Translations under genes and position numbers: made by a program | Notes under the pieces: generated by a model | The model's input: only the letters and a program-made list of their open reading frames with translations | What the model was told of the DNA's origin: nothing | Database searches by the model: none | From: Dipetalonema caudispina | Lineage: Eukaryota; Nematoda; Chromadorea; Rhabditida; Onchocercidae | Direction of reading: 5' to 3' | NCBI GenBank assembly: GCA_013365325.1 | Contig: JABVXV010000369.1 | Location: 1 to 57,217 of the forward strand | Length of the DNA stretch: 57,217 nt | Part shown: positions 14,609 through 30,200 of the stretch, in pieces | How positions within the stretch are numbered: position 1 is the first letter of the stretch | Layout: each line of letters begins with the position of its first letter

Positions 14609-17600
14609 CCAACTTCACAATTTCTTATTTTTAATTCCAGCTAACATAAATGAGTAACGGAAGCCAACATTCTGCAATAGCAGAAAAAAATGTTATTAAT
14701 TCAGGATTGTTCAAATTGAATCGAAATGATCGTCGAACTTCACAATCTATTGTTTGAAAGGATTAGAGAAGGAGAAAGAGAGAGAAAAAGAAAGAAAGAG
14801 GAAGGTGAGAGATGTGAACAAGCATTTTGTTTCCCTTTTTATTACCAGTCTTATTGTAGAATAATGTATAACACAATGCTTATACATTATATAATGTAAG
14901 CTGTAAGACAAAACCGGTTTCAATTAATTGACAAGTAGGATCAATCAACTCTCATCAGCTGAGTTCAAGGTAGTCGTACACAATTTTCGATGATCATTAT
15001 CAAAGAATTTCTTATTTTTCAACAACTGGAAATTATCCTTACAAAACATATTACTTTTTATGACCTATTCTCATCTATTGTTATAAAAAAATTGTTTTAT
15101 AGAAAAATATTCCAACAATAATTCATCTAGTATTAATTATTATTTGAAAAACAAGTAACGGTTAAATTTTGGGAAAAAAAAAATGAAAAGAGACAGGATA
15201 GAGAAGAAAAAACAAATCAAAAAAATTAGTTACTAAATAGATTACATATTTGTAGAATCCTGTGACAAATTGAGAAGCAATGATACATCGTAGATATAAA
15301 TCTTTTTGGTCAGATAAAATGAATGAAAAATAAAATTTAATCTTTAGGTCAGTGATTATGATAATAGTGACGATATTTTATGCTATGCAAAAATCTGTGA
15401 GTTTTTACTGGTAAAGACTGGAAAAGTAAGACGAACTAAAAACTCAATAAATTACAATCTTCTTAAAGAGATAACATCATTCCCGCTATATCAGTATCTT
15501 TTCGGTGATAATTCCATTATATCAGTTTCCGATGATAGTTCCACCATATCAGTACCCGGCAACAATTTCGTGATACCAGTTCCTCGTGATAATTCTGCTA
15601 TATTACTTTTCCAAAATAATATGCTTATATCAATCCTAGCTTATTACCATCAACGATATTCATGACAACAATGACAAGATTTCCAAAAATGTTCTAAACA
15701 AACTTTGCATAGCAATTTCCCAAGGTATCCCAATTTATTGACTGCATACAAAAACCAATAGCAAAATTTCTGGAAAATCTAGGAAAAACAAGAACTTCTG
15801 CAAAAATCAAAAGCTCTAACAAAGAATGAGCAATAAAAACAGATGAAATTAAAAGAATGGAATCAAGAAGGAAAAACAGTAATAATTTGGCAAAAGTAAA
15901 AACAGTAGACAAAACTTCACAAAGAAAAGTGAAAAAAAAAAAAGACGAAAGGGAAGATAAATGGAAATAACGAATAAAACAACAGCTCTAAATAGTTAAT
16001 TAACAAAAAAGCAAATAATTAAATAATTAGGCAAATAAACAGAGAAAAGAATGAATTAAACAAAAACAAATGCGTAATCATATTTGAGGTTGAAAAGTTA
16101 GGGTAAGAGCAGAGGAAGCTACGGTAAGAAAAATACTATTTAGATCGTAAACAAATAAATTTAAGACTAAACTTAAATTTGGAACCATTGTCAAAATGGA
16201 TGATAAGATTGAAAGTTGGATAGTAACAGAGAGCTGGGGGAAGATTTTGTAGTAGTAAAGAGATCAATGAGATATCCCATGATAAATCGATAACTGTAGT
16301 CATCCAAGGTAGATATTATTAGAGCTGAAAATAGGTATTTTACGAATAAAATATATGATGACCAAACAACTTGTCTTTTTTTAATTTATGTGATCAGCTC
16401 AAAATCGCTGTGGTTCTGCTTATCCAAACAGATGTTCAATATTAAAATACTAAAAACAAATATTTATTCGCATAAGGTAGAGTACCTCATCCGTGAATAT
16501 TACGGGATGTATGGAATGACAACATTAATAGATTATATGCGAAATTTAGGTTAATATGAAGATGCGATAGTATAGTCGAGTAGACGTATGACTACCATAT
16601 CTATTTTGATTCCATTTGTCCACTGGGAAAATCGATTTCAAATTTTCAAATTTAATTGAATTACATAACCGTGCGTGACTAATGATAATAATAATTAATA
16701 GCAGTAATGACAATAACAATAAATATTAATAATAATAATAATAAATAGTAATAATTAATTATAATAATCATTACAAGATAACCATACACAAGCGATAATA
16801 AAAGTCTAAGTACAAGATTTGTTTGAATTCAGTTTCCATTACAATACAATACATCAAATCGCAAGTATTCGCTCCACACAACTATCGTCCTATTTCACAT
16901 ATCACTCACATTTCACGAGGCACAGGTTCTACAGGAAAATTCTGAAGGACTTGAAAGTGAAATACATACATACATATATACATATGTATATATAATATGT
17001 ATATATTTACATATTATAAGAAAAAGAAGAAATATACCCTGATAGGAAAAATACAATCAAAACGAAAGGATTAATTACTTACTTTGTATCGTAATTTTTA
17101 TGCAATCCCTATGAAATATTACACAAGCCGAATTTTCTACACCTTTCTAAGTGCAAATAGTTGATGCGTTATATGATAAATCAAGCAAAAACACAACAGG
17201 ATACATAAAAACGTCTGCATCCAAATTGCAAGAACAGGAAAAAAAATCGACAAACAAAAAGGGCGAGACTACAAAGTATCATGCATTACCAGTCATGAAT
17301 TCTAGTAACCCATACAATTGTACATAATGAAATGCGTGATTCCGGAAAGAAAGACAATTATTTCACTCTTTCGCCGCTAAAGGATCACTTGCCGAGGTAG
17401 ATTATCCTGAAAATCGGTGGAGACAGGTACCACTGCTTAACCCAACTTGCTAGTCCTGACAAAAAACCAAAAACTATGTAATTGGTCATGATGAAATAAA
17501 TCAGCACTGCCTACATATGTTATTTTACAAATTAAGGGAAAATCTACCTAATATTACTGAAATGCAACAACATGTCTCCTAAACTGACTTTGACCTAAAT

Positions 17601-18030
17601 GAATTCCATTTCTGACATCTGCAGTTCAGTTCACCATCATACTCGCCATAAAGAATACGTCTCAAAAATTTACAGATATAAGCCAGAAAAACTTATAACT
17701 TTATCACAAACTGTTGGAAAAACATTTCTAACCTCAAACTGTTTGTCTTACTTTATATAATAGGGAGAAAATGAAGAAATCCGAAAAATCAAGAATTTTT
17801 TAAACCTAAGTAAGACTGTAAATGACTTGTTACAACAAAAATTACTACATTAATTACAACACATGAATTCAAAAATGCATATATAACCTAATAAAAGAAG
17901 AAACAACTAAAAGAATACTTCTGCATAAATCTTTGAAACTGCTACAAAACAGGAAAAAAGTAAATGTTGGAGCTTTCCGATAAAATATTTACCAGAAATC
18001 AAATGAGTCCCTGTTTCCTTCAGGAAACAT
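14609..18030. other. Intergenic region between alpha-mannosidase II and the NDR kinase
   Basis: About 3.4 kb with no supported gene. It should contain the mannosidase promoter and 5' UTR (right of 14608) and the kinase 3' UTR (left of 18031). It holds a purine-rich GA tract at about 14763-14808, a decayed 27-bp minisatellite at 15488-15640, imperfect AAT repeats at about 16683-16770, a TA/CATA dyad at about 16963-17020, and a short island of higher GC content at about 17340-17460. A hydrophobic minus-strand open frame at 15694-15912 has no splice or start support. Confidence 0.6.
15488..15640. repeat. Decayed 27-bp tandem repeat (minisatellite), about 5.5 units
   Basis: Units begin ATATCAGT (or ATACCAGT, ATATTACT) and continue as a variable CC.GATGATA.TTCC-like core. 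Unit starts are 15488 (31 bp), 15519, 15546, 15573, 15600 and a partial unit at 15627. The middle four units are exactly 27 bp. Their sequence has diverged a lot but the spacing has held. Confidence 0.75.
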
Positions 18031-22290
<4,260 letters not shown>

Positions 22291-24073
22291 CTTCCTAACG
22301 AAACACGCAGTACACGGCCAACATAAATGGTCCCCAGCTAACACTTTTTTCAGCAACGTGTCCAATGCTTCCTGAAAATTATCATTGCTCTCAAATTTTT
22401 AATGATTTCACTTGAAATCGTAGCAGTATTAAAATTGATCAGATATTTATTAAATAAAAATTTTTTACTTTCTTTTCCTATACGAGTAATAGCAAAAATT
22501 TCCTACACAGGTAATAAAAGTGAATGACTCCTTAGAAACAATCATTCTAAGGGATAGATATCTACATGCACAAGCATCAGCTACGCTTAGCATCGATCAA
22601 CAAGTTATGAAAATCTATATAAGACAATCGATACTTAAATTTAGCTTTGCTCTTCCACTCACACTGCAAAACTAAGAAGGAAAATGCATTAAAAATAGTC
22701 TGATACAAATCAATAAGTTTATTGATTTGATGATGCAAATAAAATACGATAATAAAGTACTCTTATTGGAACTGAAAATGAGCAGGCTATGTCTAACTTC
22801 AACAGCCACCATTACAATGTTGTAGTTGTAGTAAGCTTATCGAAGTAACTTCATTTATTATAATATCTTGGATTACAATAAACTTACTCAGTGAGATTGT
22901 CTGCGGGATTTTCGATTAAAATTATACTTCACAACTAAGGACCTTCTTAGGTAAAAAAATGCGTGCTTGTGAAGCAAATAGAGCAAAAAGCGCTTCTCAA
23001 ACTGATATTTGCATATTGCATTCTAGCTTGTTGCATTTCAGCATTTACATCATCAATGAAATGATCGGCTTTTTACTCGTTAATTTGAAAAACAAATAGT
23101 ACAAATAAAGCTCAATTAAATCTTATATTTTCCATTCCGATCGATTTACTATCATCTTGTGTTTGTTTTTCCCATTCTTTTTTTCCACTTTAGCCATTTG
23201 TTTATTTGTCAAAATTGCATAGTTACATATTAGATACATATAAATACATTTCATTCATTTTATACTTCATATAAACAAATGAAAGAAAAAAAATATAAGG
23301 AAAGGAATGATATAAATGAAAGAAAAAGTGAATATATTTCATCATTTTCTATAAATATAACGATATAAAAAGAATGTATTGAAGTATTTTAATACATTAA
23401 ACTTTATCCAACTCAATATGTTATTATAAACAATAAACGGTTGTATATCAAATTAATATCAATAAAGATTCAAAAGAATCAAACAAAAAATGCTAATATA
23501 TTGAGAGATAAAAAACAGACATACAATAAATATTGAACACTGCCAAATCATCATCTATTTCTATAGAAGGTTGGTCTAGCCGTGGAATATCAATCGTACT
23601 ATATCATAATATAACTAAAACCAATGAGTTCACTTTATCTTTCTTTCTATAAATAAGGTTGTATGTAAAGACTTTATCATATCCATTTCTCATTTAATAC
23701 AGTTGCAATATTCAGAATATTTAAAAGGTATATAGATATATATATATTAATTAAGACTAACCAGTCCTCCTAATAACCTATTCTCAAATTGTAATTAATT
23801 GTTATGTTAGGAAAGAAACTCTTATGTTCTCTTCAGAATATGAAAATTTACCAAAACAGGCAGTTCATTTTCTATATCTAAAAAAAATAACGATATATAG
23901 AACTTTAAAGAGAAAAAGAAATTGAGATATATTCAACTGTAAATTCTAAGTTAAAGTAATAGAAATGATAATTGTAAAATTTATGAGAAGATCAAAAATT
24001 TCCTTGAGTCTCTATCAAAGTAACACAAGAAAGTTAAAGTTAAGTGATATGGTTTGATTTCGTAAATACCACT

Positions 24074-24150
24074 TACCCCGCCCCCTCCTTTCATTCCCAT
24101 TGCAAACCAATAACTACTGAGATGGAAGGAGGGAACGGGACCGCGGGGTA
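24074..24150. promoter_or_regulatory. GC-rich imperfect inverted repeat upstream of the MPP8-like gene
   Basis: TACCCCGC at 24074-24081 is exactly complementary to GCGGGGTA at 24143-24150. Inside it, CCCTCCTT at 24083-24090 pairs with AAGGAGGG at 24126-24133. It lies 129 bp before the predicted start codon in otherwise AT-rich DNA. A role as promoter element, insulator or replication feature is only an inference. Confidence 0.4.
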
Positions 24151-24250
24151 ATATGTTATTGAGGAATTTTGACTGGAGTATGCATTATGTTTGACCTTTT
24201 ACTATTAAGCGACTTATCCATACCAGTCAATGTACTGAATGGCACGGTAA

Positions 24251-24260
24251 CTGTTTACAG
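24251..24260 (+). promoter_or_regulatory. Probable spliced-leader trans-splice acceptor of the MPP8-like gene
   Basis: CTGTTTACAG ends 18 bases before the predicted ATG at 24279 and no matching coding exon is seen upstream. A short leader after a good acceptor is typical of trans-spliced nematode mRNAs. Confidence 0.4.
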
Positions 24261-24278
24261 AGTAGCGACAAAAACGTG

Positions 24279-27200
24279 ATGGCTGATGTATCCGAAGTAG
24301 GAGCGCTAAATACGGATGAAGTGGAATTGGTTCAGCTTGATGCAAAACCGAGAGCTATCGGAGAGACTTATGCGGTGTGATAAGTTTTAAGTAGCAAATA
24401 GCAAGTTAATTTTAAGCATGATTATTGTGTTCGGTGATAACATAATTATGATTACAACATCGCTATTCCCAACTTCCTTAATTGTAATTGCGAAACTAAT
24501 GACTATAAGTATAATCTCATCGTTTCGACTGTTACAATCTCAAATAGTTACATTAATATTTGCTCCTACAAATGTGTGACACTTATAACTATTGCTTATT
24601 TTTATTAACTCATAAAAAAAAGATAAGATTCTTTTTCTTGCATTCTTGTGATGAATTTGCAGGTGGAAAAGATTGTTGGGATCAAAACGAACGAGACCGG
24701 CGAAAAGCTGTATAAGGTACGATGGAAAGGCTTCTCCGAAAGTGAAGATACATGGGAACCGTACGAAAATTTAACGGATGGTTGTGATCGGTTAATTATT
24801 GAATATGAAGTTAGTCAAAAATCTAAAAATAATGAGGATGGGAAGCATTTGAAACCATCAACTACCAGAAGTAATGAAACATCGGTAAGTTCGATTTGCT
24901 GACTTTGACGATGATTTGGCAGTCGGTTTACGGATCTTTTGAAATACTGTTCGATACCATTATTGTTCATGTACCTTTCCTAATTAAATAGTGTTCGATT
25001 ACTATTTCAGGAAGATGGCGCCGAGCGAAATAGTCGGCATACCCATACTGCCCGTTGGGAGTACGAAACAGTTGAAGTTCTAACACCAGATGAATGGAAT
25101 CGATTTGGTGATGTTGAAAATCGTGAACTGGGTGGTCTCTATATTCCGGATCGAATTCCAACTGAAACGGAAAAGGTTTTATGATGAATTTGTGTCTTTG
25201 TCTCATTCCAAAAGTACCGAAGTTCTTTCACCTTTAACAGATGTGATGATTTCAAGACATGAGGGAAACAGTGATAGGACGAGAGAAAGGACTAAAGTGT
25301 TGTACCTATATCTCAAAATGCACGAAGGAACGTAAAATGTGTAAGAGGGAGTGCATCGATTAATCTTGGCTAAGCCCTGATGAACAATATTTTCATAACT
25401 AACTTAGCCTTGAATCTTTATTAAATTAGAAGTCTCATCGCTATCTGTCCTGGCAAAAGCAGTCGTCTTGGAAAAAGTTCATAATATGAGCTATTCGAGT
25501 TTTGTTTCACCGGCTGATTACTTTTGAATGGATTAGCACTGTGTTTTAGTTATTGTGTAATCTTGCTCCGGATGTGGGGCGCGTTACTAGAAATAAGCTG
25601 AAAGCTGTTATGAAAACAGAAAGCTCTCCAATAAATGAAACGTTATCATCTGGTTGTGGTAAAAAACAAGCTGCCAGAAGCAGACGACGAAGTGGAAAGG
25701 TGAGTTTTTTTGCTTTAATAAATGACAGCTAATATGTATGACATGACTAAGAAAAAAAGTAACTATCATTTTATGGGCGTGTCTTAGAAAGTGTAAGTGA
25801 ACATTTGTAGAAATATTGCGTCGATTTAAAACGTCTAGATATTGATTGACTCCTTTGAAGTGGAGCTTTTGGTTTTTATGCATACTGATTTAATGAGGAA
25901 TTTGAAACTTTTCAGAAAAGTGACACATCCGTTGATATGAAAAAATCAGTCGATGATGGACGACGTAGTGTTATCAAGGATGAAAGTAAAATGTTGGAAG
26001 ATAGTGGTAAAATTGGGGTAACTTTTTGGACTGTCAGTTTATTCTTAAGGTGTTTCAAAAGGATTTTTTGATAGAATGCTATACACGAGTAACAAAGATT
26101 GAGATTTTTGGATAAAACAATTGGTAATAACAAAGTCTTAATCTGATTTTTTTAGGAAGAACGGGAAAAGTCTTTACTATTAACATTTACGGAAACAGCA
26201 GTTGCAGCGAAAGTGGAAATCCCGGATGAACTGTTGTTGTCGCATTGTGCCGATAATGGTTTACAGATTGTAGCGGCTGATACATCCACAGAAGACGAAG
26301 AATCTGCGGTTGATAGAAGTAGCTCTTCAGTTCGTAACCTTAGCAATAAGCGTACAGGGCGAGGAAGAGGAGGAAACCGAGGACGTGGAAGACGGAGAAA
26401 AGCATCCACACCACTTCATTCGAATGAGGTTCAGAGCAAAATCTCCTTACGGAAACGGTTCATGCAACAACTATTTTTATGTGATCGCGTTTTTTTTTGG
26501 AATTCTTTTTAAAAAAATATTACGAAATTTTATTTTTAAAGCTTTTTTCATTTTCACCAATCATCCTTGAAATTTTGTTGCCGAAAGCTTTCTCAACAAA
26601 TTAATGCAGGCTGCCATCTTACCAGCTAGTTCTGAAGTGCGACCAACAAATCGTAAATTTTCTGATGAAGTACCAAATTTGGTAGTGGATGAAATGGAAC
26701 CGGTATCGGATGATAAGAGGTCGAATTCAACTACAACAAGACGTCATCGAGCCCGTGGCCGAGGGTTAGCAGGAGGGGGAAGAGGGAAACGAACAATCGT
26801 CTCACGTGGAACAATTGTGATGAATACCAGTGAGAAATCTAACAGCAACAGTAGACCGATTAAAGGGCGAAAACGAAAAGCTCCTTCAAATACCGATGAC
26901 ACTGTTGAAAAACGGATACTTACCAGTGAAGGAACTTCGAAGCGAGACGTATGTTGTGTTCATTTTAATTGTGATATAAGATCGAAATAGGGTCTTGTAT
27001 TTTATCCCTAAATAAATCTTGATCTTTGATTACTTGGTTTTGGCTTGTATTTATAGACAAATATAATTTTGTTAAAGTATGATCGTTTTCAGGTACCTCA
27101 AAGTGTAAATAACACCACTCACATACTTCCTACAGATGATGAGTCGGATGAAGCAGAATTAGATGTTTCAGCGCTGGAAATGCTCACCTTTGAAACACCA

Positions 27201-30200
27201 GAGTTACCGATTCCTTTGACAAATGCTGAGGTTTCAGCTATCGAAATAGCTACAATTCGTAGACATCAACAAAATCGTGAAAAACCTCTACAAACATTTG
27301 AGGTGAGCGATATGAACTAAAATTTCTGTTTTTCAAATAATGAGTTTGAAGAGGTAGTTGATGATGAGTTGGAGTTGAACCTTATCCATCTGAAATTTCT
27401 GCTGCACTAACGATAGAGAAGACGAAATTGTGTGTTCCAATTTTCTTTTTCAAAAGGATTTTACGTTGGTTAGCTCACAGCGTTTAGTCTTGTCGAAGAT
27501 TAGTACATAATCTGCGTTGCAACCGCGAAGAAGGATGCTGTTTGGAATTATCTCTACGGAATATTGATGGCGCCAGTGTTATCATTAGTACTTGAAAAGA
27601 TCGGAAACGTATGCATTGGATCCATCGCTTCAATTTCTACATCTTTAGCGGAATTTTATCGTTATTCCGAAATATTTTAGGAACAATTCAGAGTTTCAAA
27701 AGTTAGTATTAGGCATCACAACTAAAAATCAAGTAAAGATTTCAAAATTTTCAGCAGTTTCGCAGCGCGGTTTTAACAAATCAATTCTCAGCTGTTAGGT
27801 GGACGGGTCGCTGCGTACCAGAAAGGCGCGGTTTTGATTTCAACCAGAAATATCGTGGCAAAACTGTTGCAATTGAAGTAAGATGATTATTTTGATGAAC
27901 AATAAGTACTGTTTGATTGGAATTTAATGATTTAACCAAAAGCTTCTTTTTTTTCAAGTTGTGCGAAAGACCTTGCGGTCCGGCTCACGAAACTGATGAC
28001 ATGTTACGGCAAATTGTCCGTGACGGTGCACGGTTGGATATACCGGACGACATGAGGGGACGTATTCCACTGCACTTTGCTATATCTTGCGAATTTTGGT
28101 GTCGAGTTAAGACTCTTCTGCATTTAAGGTCAGTTTTAGCAAAGTGTTATGCGAAGGAACGATTTGACCAAGCATCTCATCGTTATACAAGGACGCTACC
28201 GACTGAATCTGAAGTTTGATCCTAGACTGGAAAACACTGTATTAGCCTTCTACAAGTCAAATTCATAAATAAAAACCTGACTAATAATAATATACAAATA
28301 ATCATTAAGCCATAATTTGATTTAAGAAGACTATAATACCTGTGTTTGATACATAGTTGTATCTTTGTAGTAACGAGGTTATCCGTATTCAGATTTTATC
28401 CAGGAATTATTCAGATCACCAGTAAATACGGAAGATAAGGACAAGAAAACACCGCTGCACTTAGCAATTCTCACCCCTCGTGCGCCAAATTTCGAAGTGA
28501 CGAAAACGATTTATCTACTTCTTGAGTATGGTGCTGATGTTAATGACGTCATCAAGAAAATGACACCATTGCGAAACAGGTGGATTAGTTTATCTTTTTT
28601 GGGTTTCCTTATTCCAAATTTAGACGAGTTTTGGTTTTGAAATTCTGAAAAGTTTAGCCAATAAAAGATGGAAAAGAGATTTTTCGTTATTTCAAGTCTA
28701 TCAATGACTTTCTAATCTCATTTATCGAATTTCATTTCTCGTTCATTTTAAGATATCTGTCAAATCTTGTCGATCATCAACAACGCCTTTCAGAGGCTTT
28801 TGATGAAGCGAGGATGAAAACTTTGGTGTAAGTTACTAAATAGCATTCAACATACATTCGGACTTTTGAAATTACGTTCACTCTTTGTTGGGTTTTTCCG
28901 ATAACTCGGAAAAACAAAACTGTAACATAGTTCCGTTGTGACAAAAATTGGAAAAAAAAAGAAAAAAATAGGGAGTAAGAAGAAAGGTTCATTTCTCTAC
29001 AGATTGACATTTATTTCAAGCAAACAGAAGTTCGAGGGAGAGGTGCACGTCATTGGACAATAAACTGGTCTTCAAAATAATACTTTAAACTAATGCCTCA
29101 ATTAATTTTTACAATTATTTCTCAATCTCACTCACATTATTCGTATATTATATGAAAAGCGCATGAATTCAATCTTTGAAGTGTCGCTTTGAACGATCAA
29201 CTTTCAATTGCTTCAAAAAGTATTTAGAAGTTAATTATTCGGTGTATATGAAAGAAGAATACTACAATTTAAATATTCAGTTAGAAGGACTTTCGGAGCG
29301 ATCGCAAATTGTTGTTTCTTCGATCGGCTTTAGAAGCTTATTTCACATTCAGAGAATTTACGGAATGTAGTTTTCCACGGCATTCTTTAAGCCATCTGTT
29401 CTGTTTCCAATAATCAATCAAGTATACGATAGCGACGACATAGTCAACGTGTTCTTTGGATGGTGATGAAGGGGACAAAATCACTGGATTTAGCTGGAAG
29501 AAGTTGGTGGAGGGACTGGGTGAATGAATGAATGTGTTATGTCATATTTTTGAAATTTCTTTAAAAAATTTGGCATTATAACGGATGCCAAAATCAGGAC
29601 GTTTAACAGAAGAAAAACCTGTAATGATCTTCTTTAGAGAGGTTAACAAGTTAGTTTTTAAATTGTTCATCGATTTTGGGATTGATAATCAACAAATATT
29701 GTTAAGTCGAAGAATTTACTAGCTAATCTGTTATTGTTGCAGAAGTTTTGTATCACATAGTTATGTACTATTTCAATTTGATATTGCGAAAATAGTAATA
29801 GTAGTTTTTTATTAGGATTTTATAAATATAACCATATTTTGCAACTGCTGTGGATATCTATATCTATTGAAATTCATTCAGAAAAATGAAATTACATAAA
29901 TTTTAGCTTTTGACTTTCAATCTTGCTGGATGCATCTACAAGGTTTCGGTAGTAAAATTTTCGATAATTAAATTTACCGGAGAACGAGAGATTTGTGCCA
30001 CCGTTAACTTTTAGCTTTACACGATGAATAATAGTCGTAAGCATAGTACATTTTTCATCGAAGCACGGTCATTTTTTCTGCTACTTTGTCCTATTTGACA
30101 AATTTTGTTGACAATATGTTACAGAATAAGAAGTAGAATAGTGTGATAGAGCTACCTCTGAGCTGACAATCATCATAATGTTATTAGCAATAAAACACAA

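Larger units (their letters stand above)
22291..24278. other. Divergent intergenic region between the NDR kinase and the MPP8-like gene
   Basis: The genes on either side point away from each other, so this 2-kb stretch should carry both promoters. No coding frame is supported. On the minus strand, 22291-22371 follows a TTTTCAG acceptor and is either the kinase 5' UTR or an N-terminal extension. The right end has a GC-rich inverted repeat (24074-24150), unusual in this AT-rich DNA. The middle is AT-rich with A runs. Confidence 0.6.

Noticed and set aside
15694..15912. Hydrophobic 72-codon frame on the minus strand
   Set aside because: AT-rich DNA naturally gives Phe/Leu-rich frames; there is no supported start, splice site or related motif.
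26152..26409. Arg/Pro/Leu-rich frame on the minus strand
   Set aside because: It is the antisense shadow of the RG-rich exon of the MPP8-like gene.
28131..28219. Continuation of the ankyrin exon to a stop as the true C-terminus of the MPP8-like protein
   Set aside because: The following exons at 28404 and 28753 clearly continue the ankyrin region, so this is probably intron read-through.
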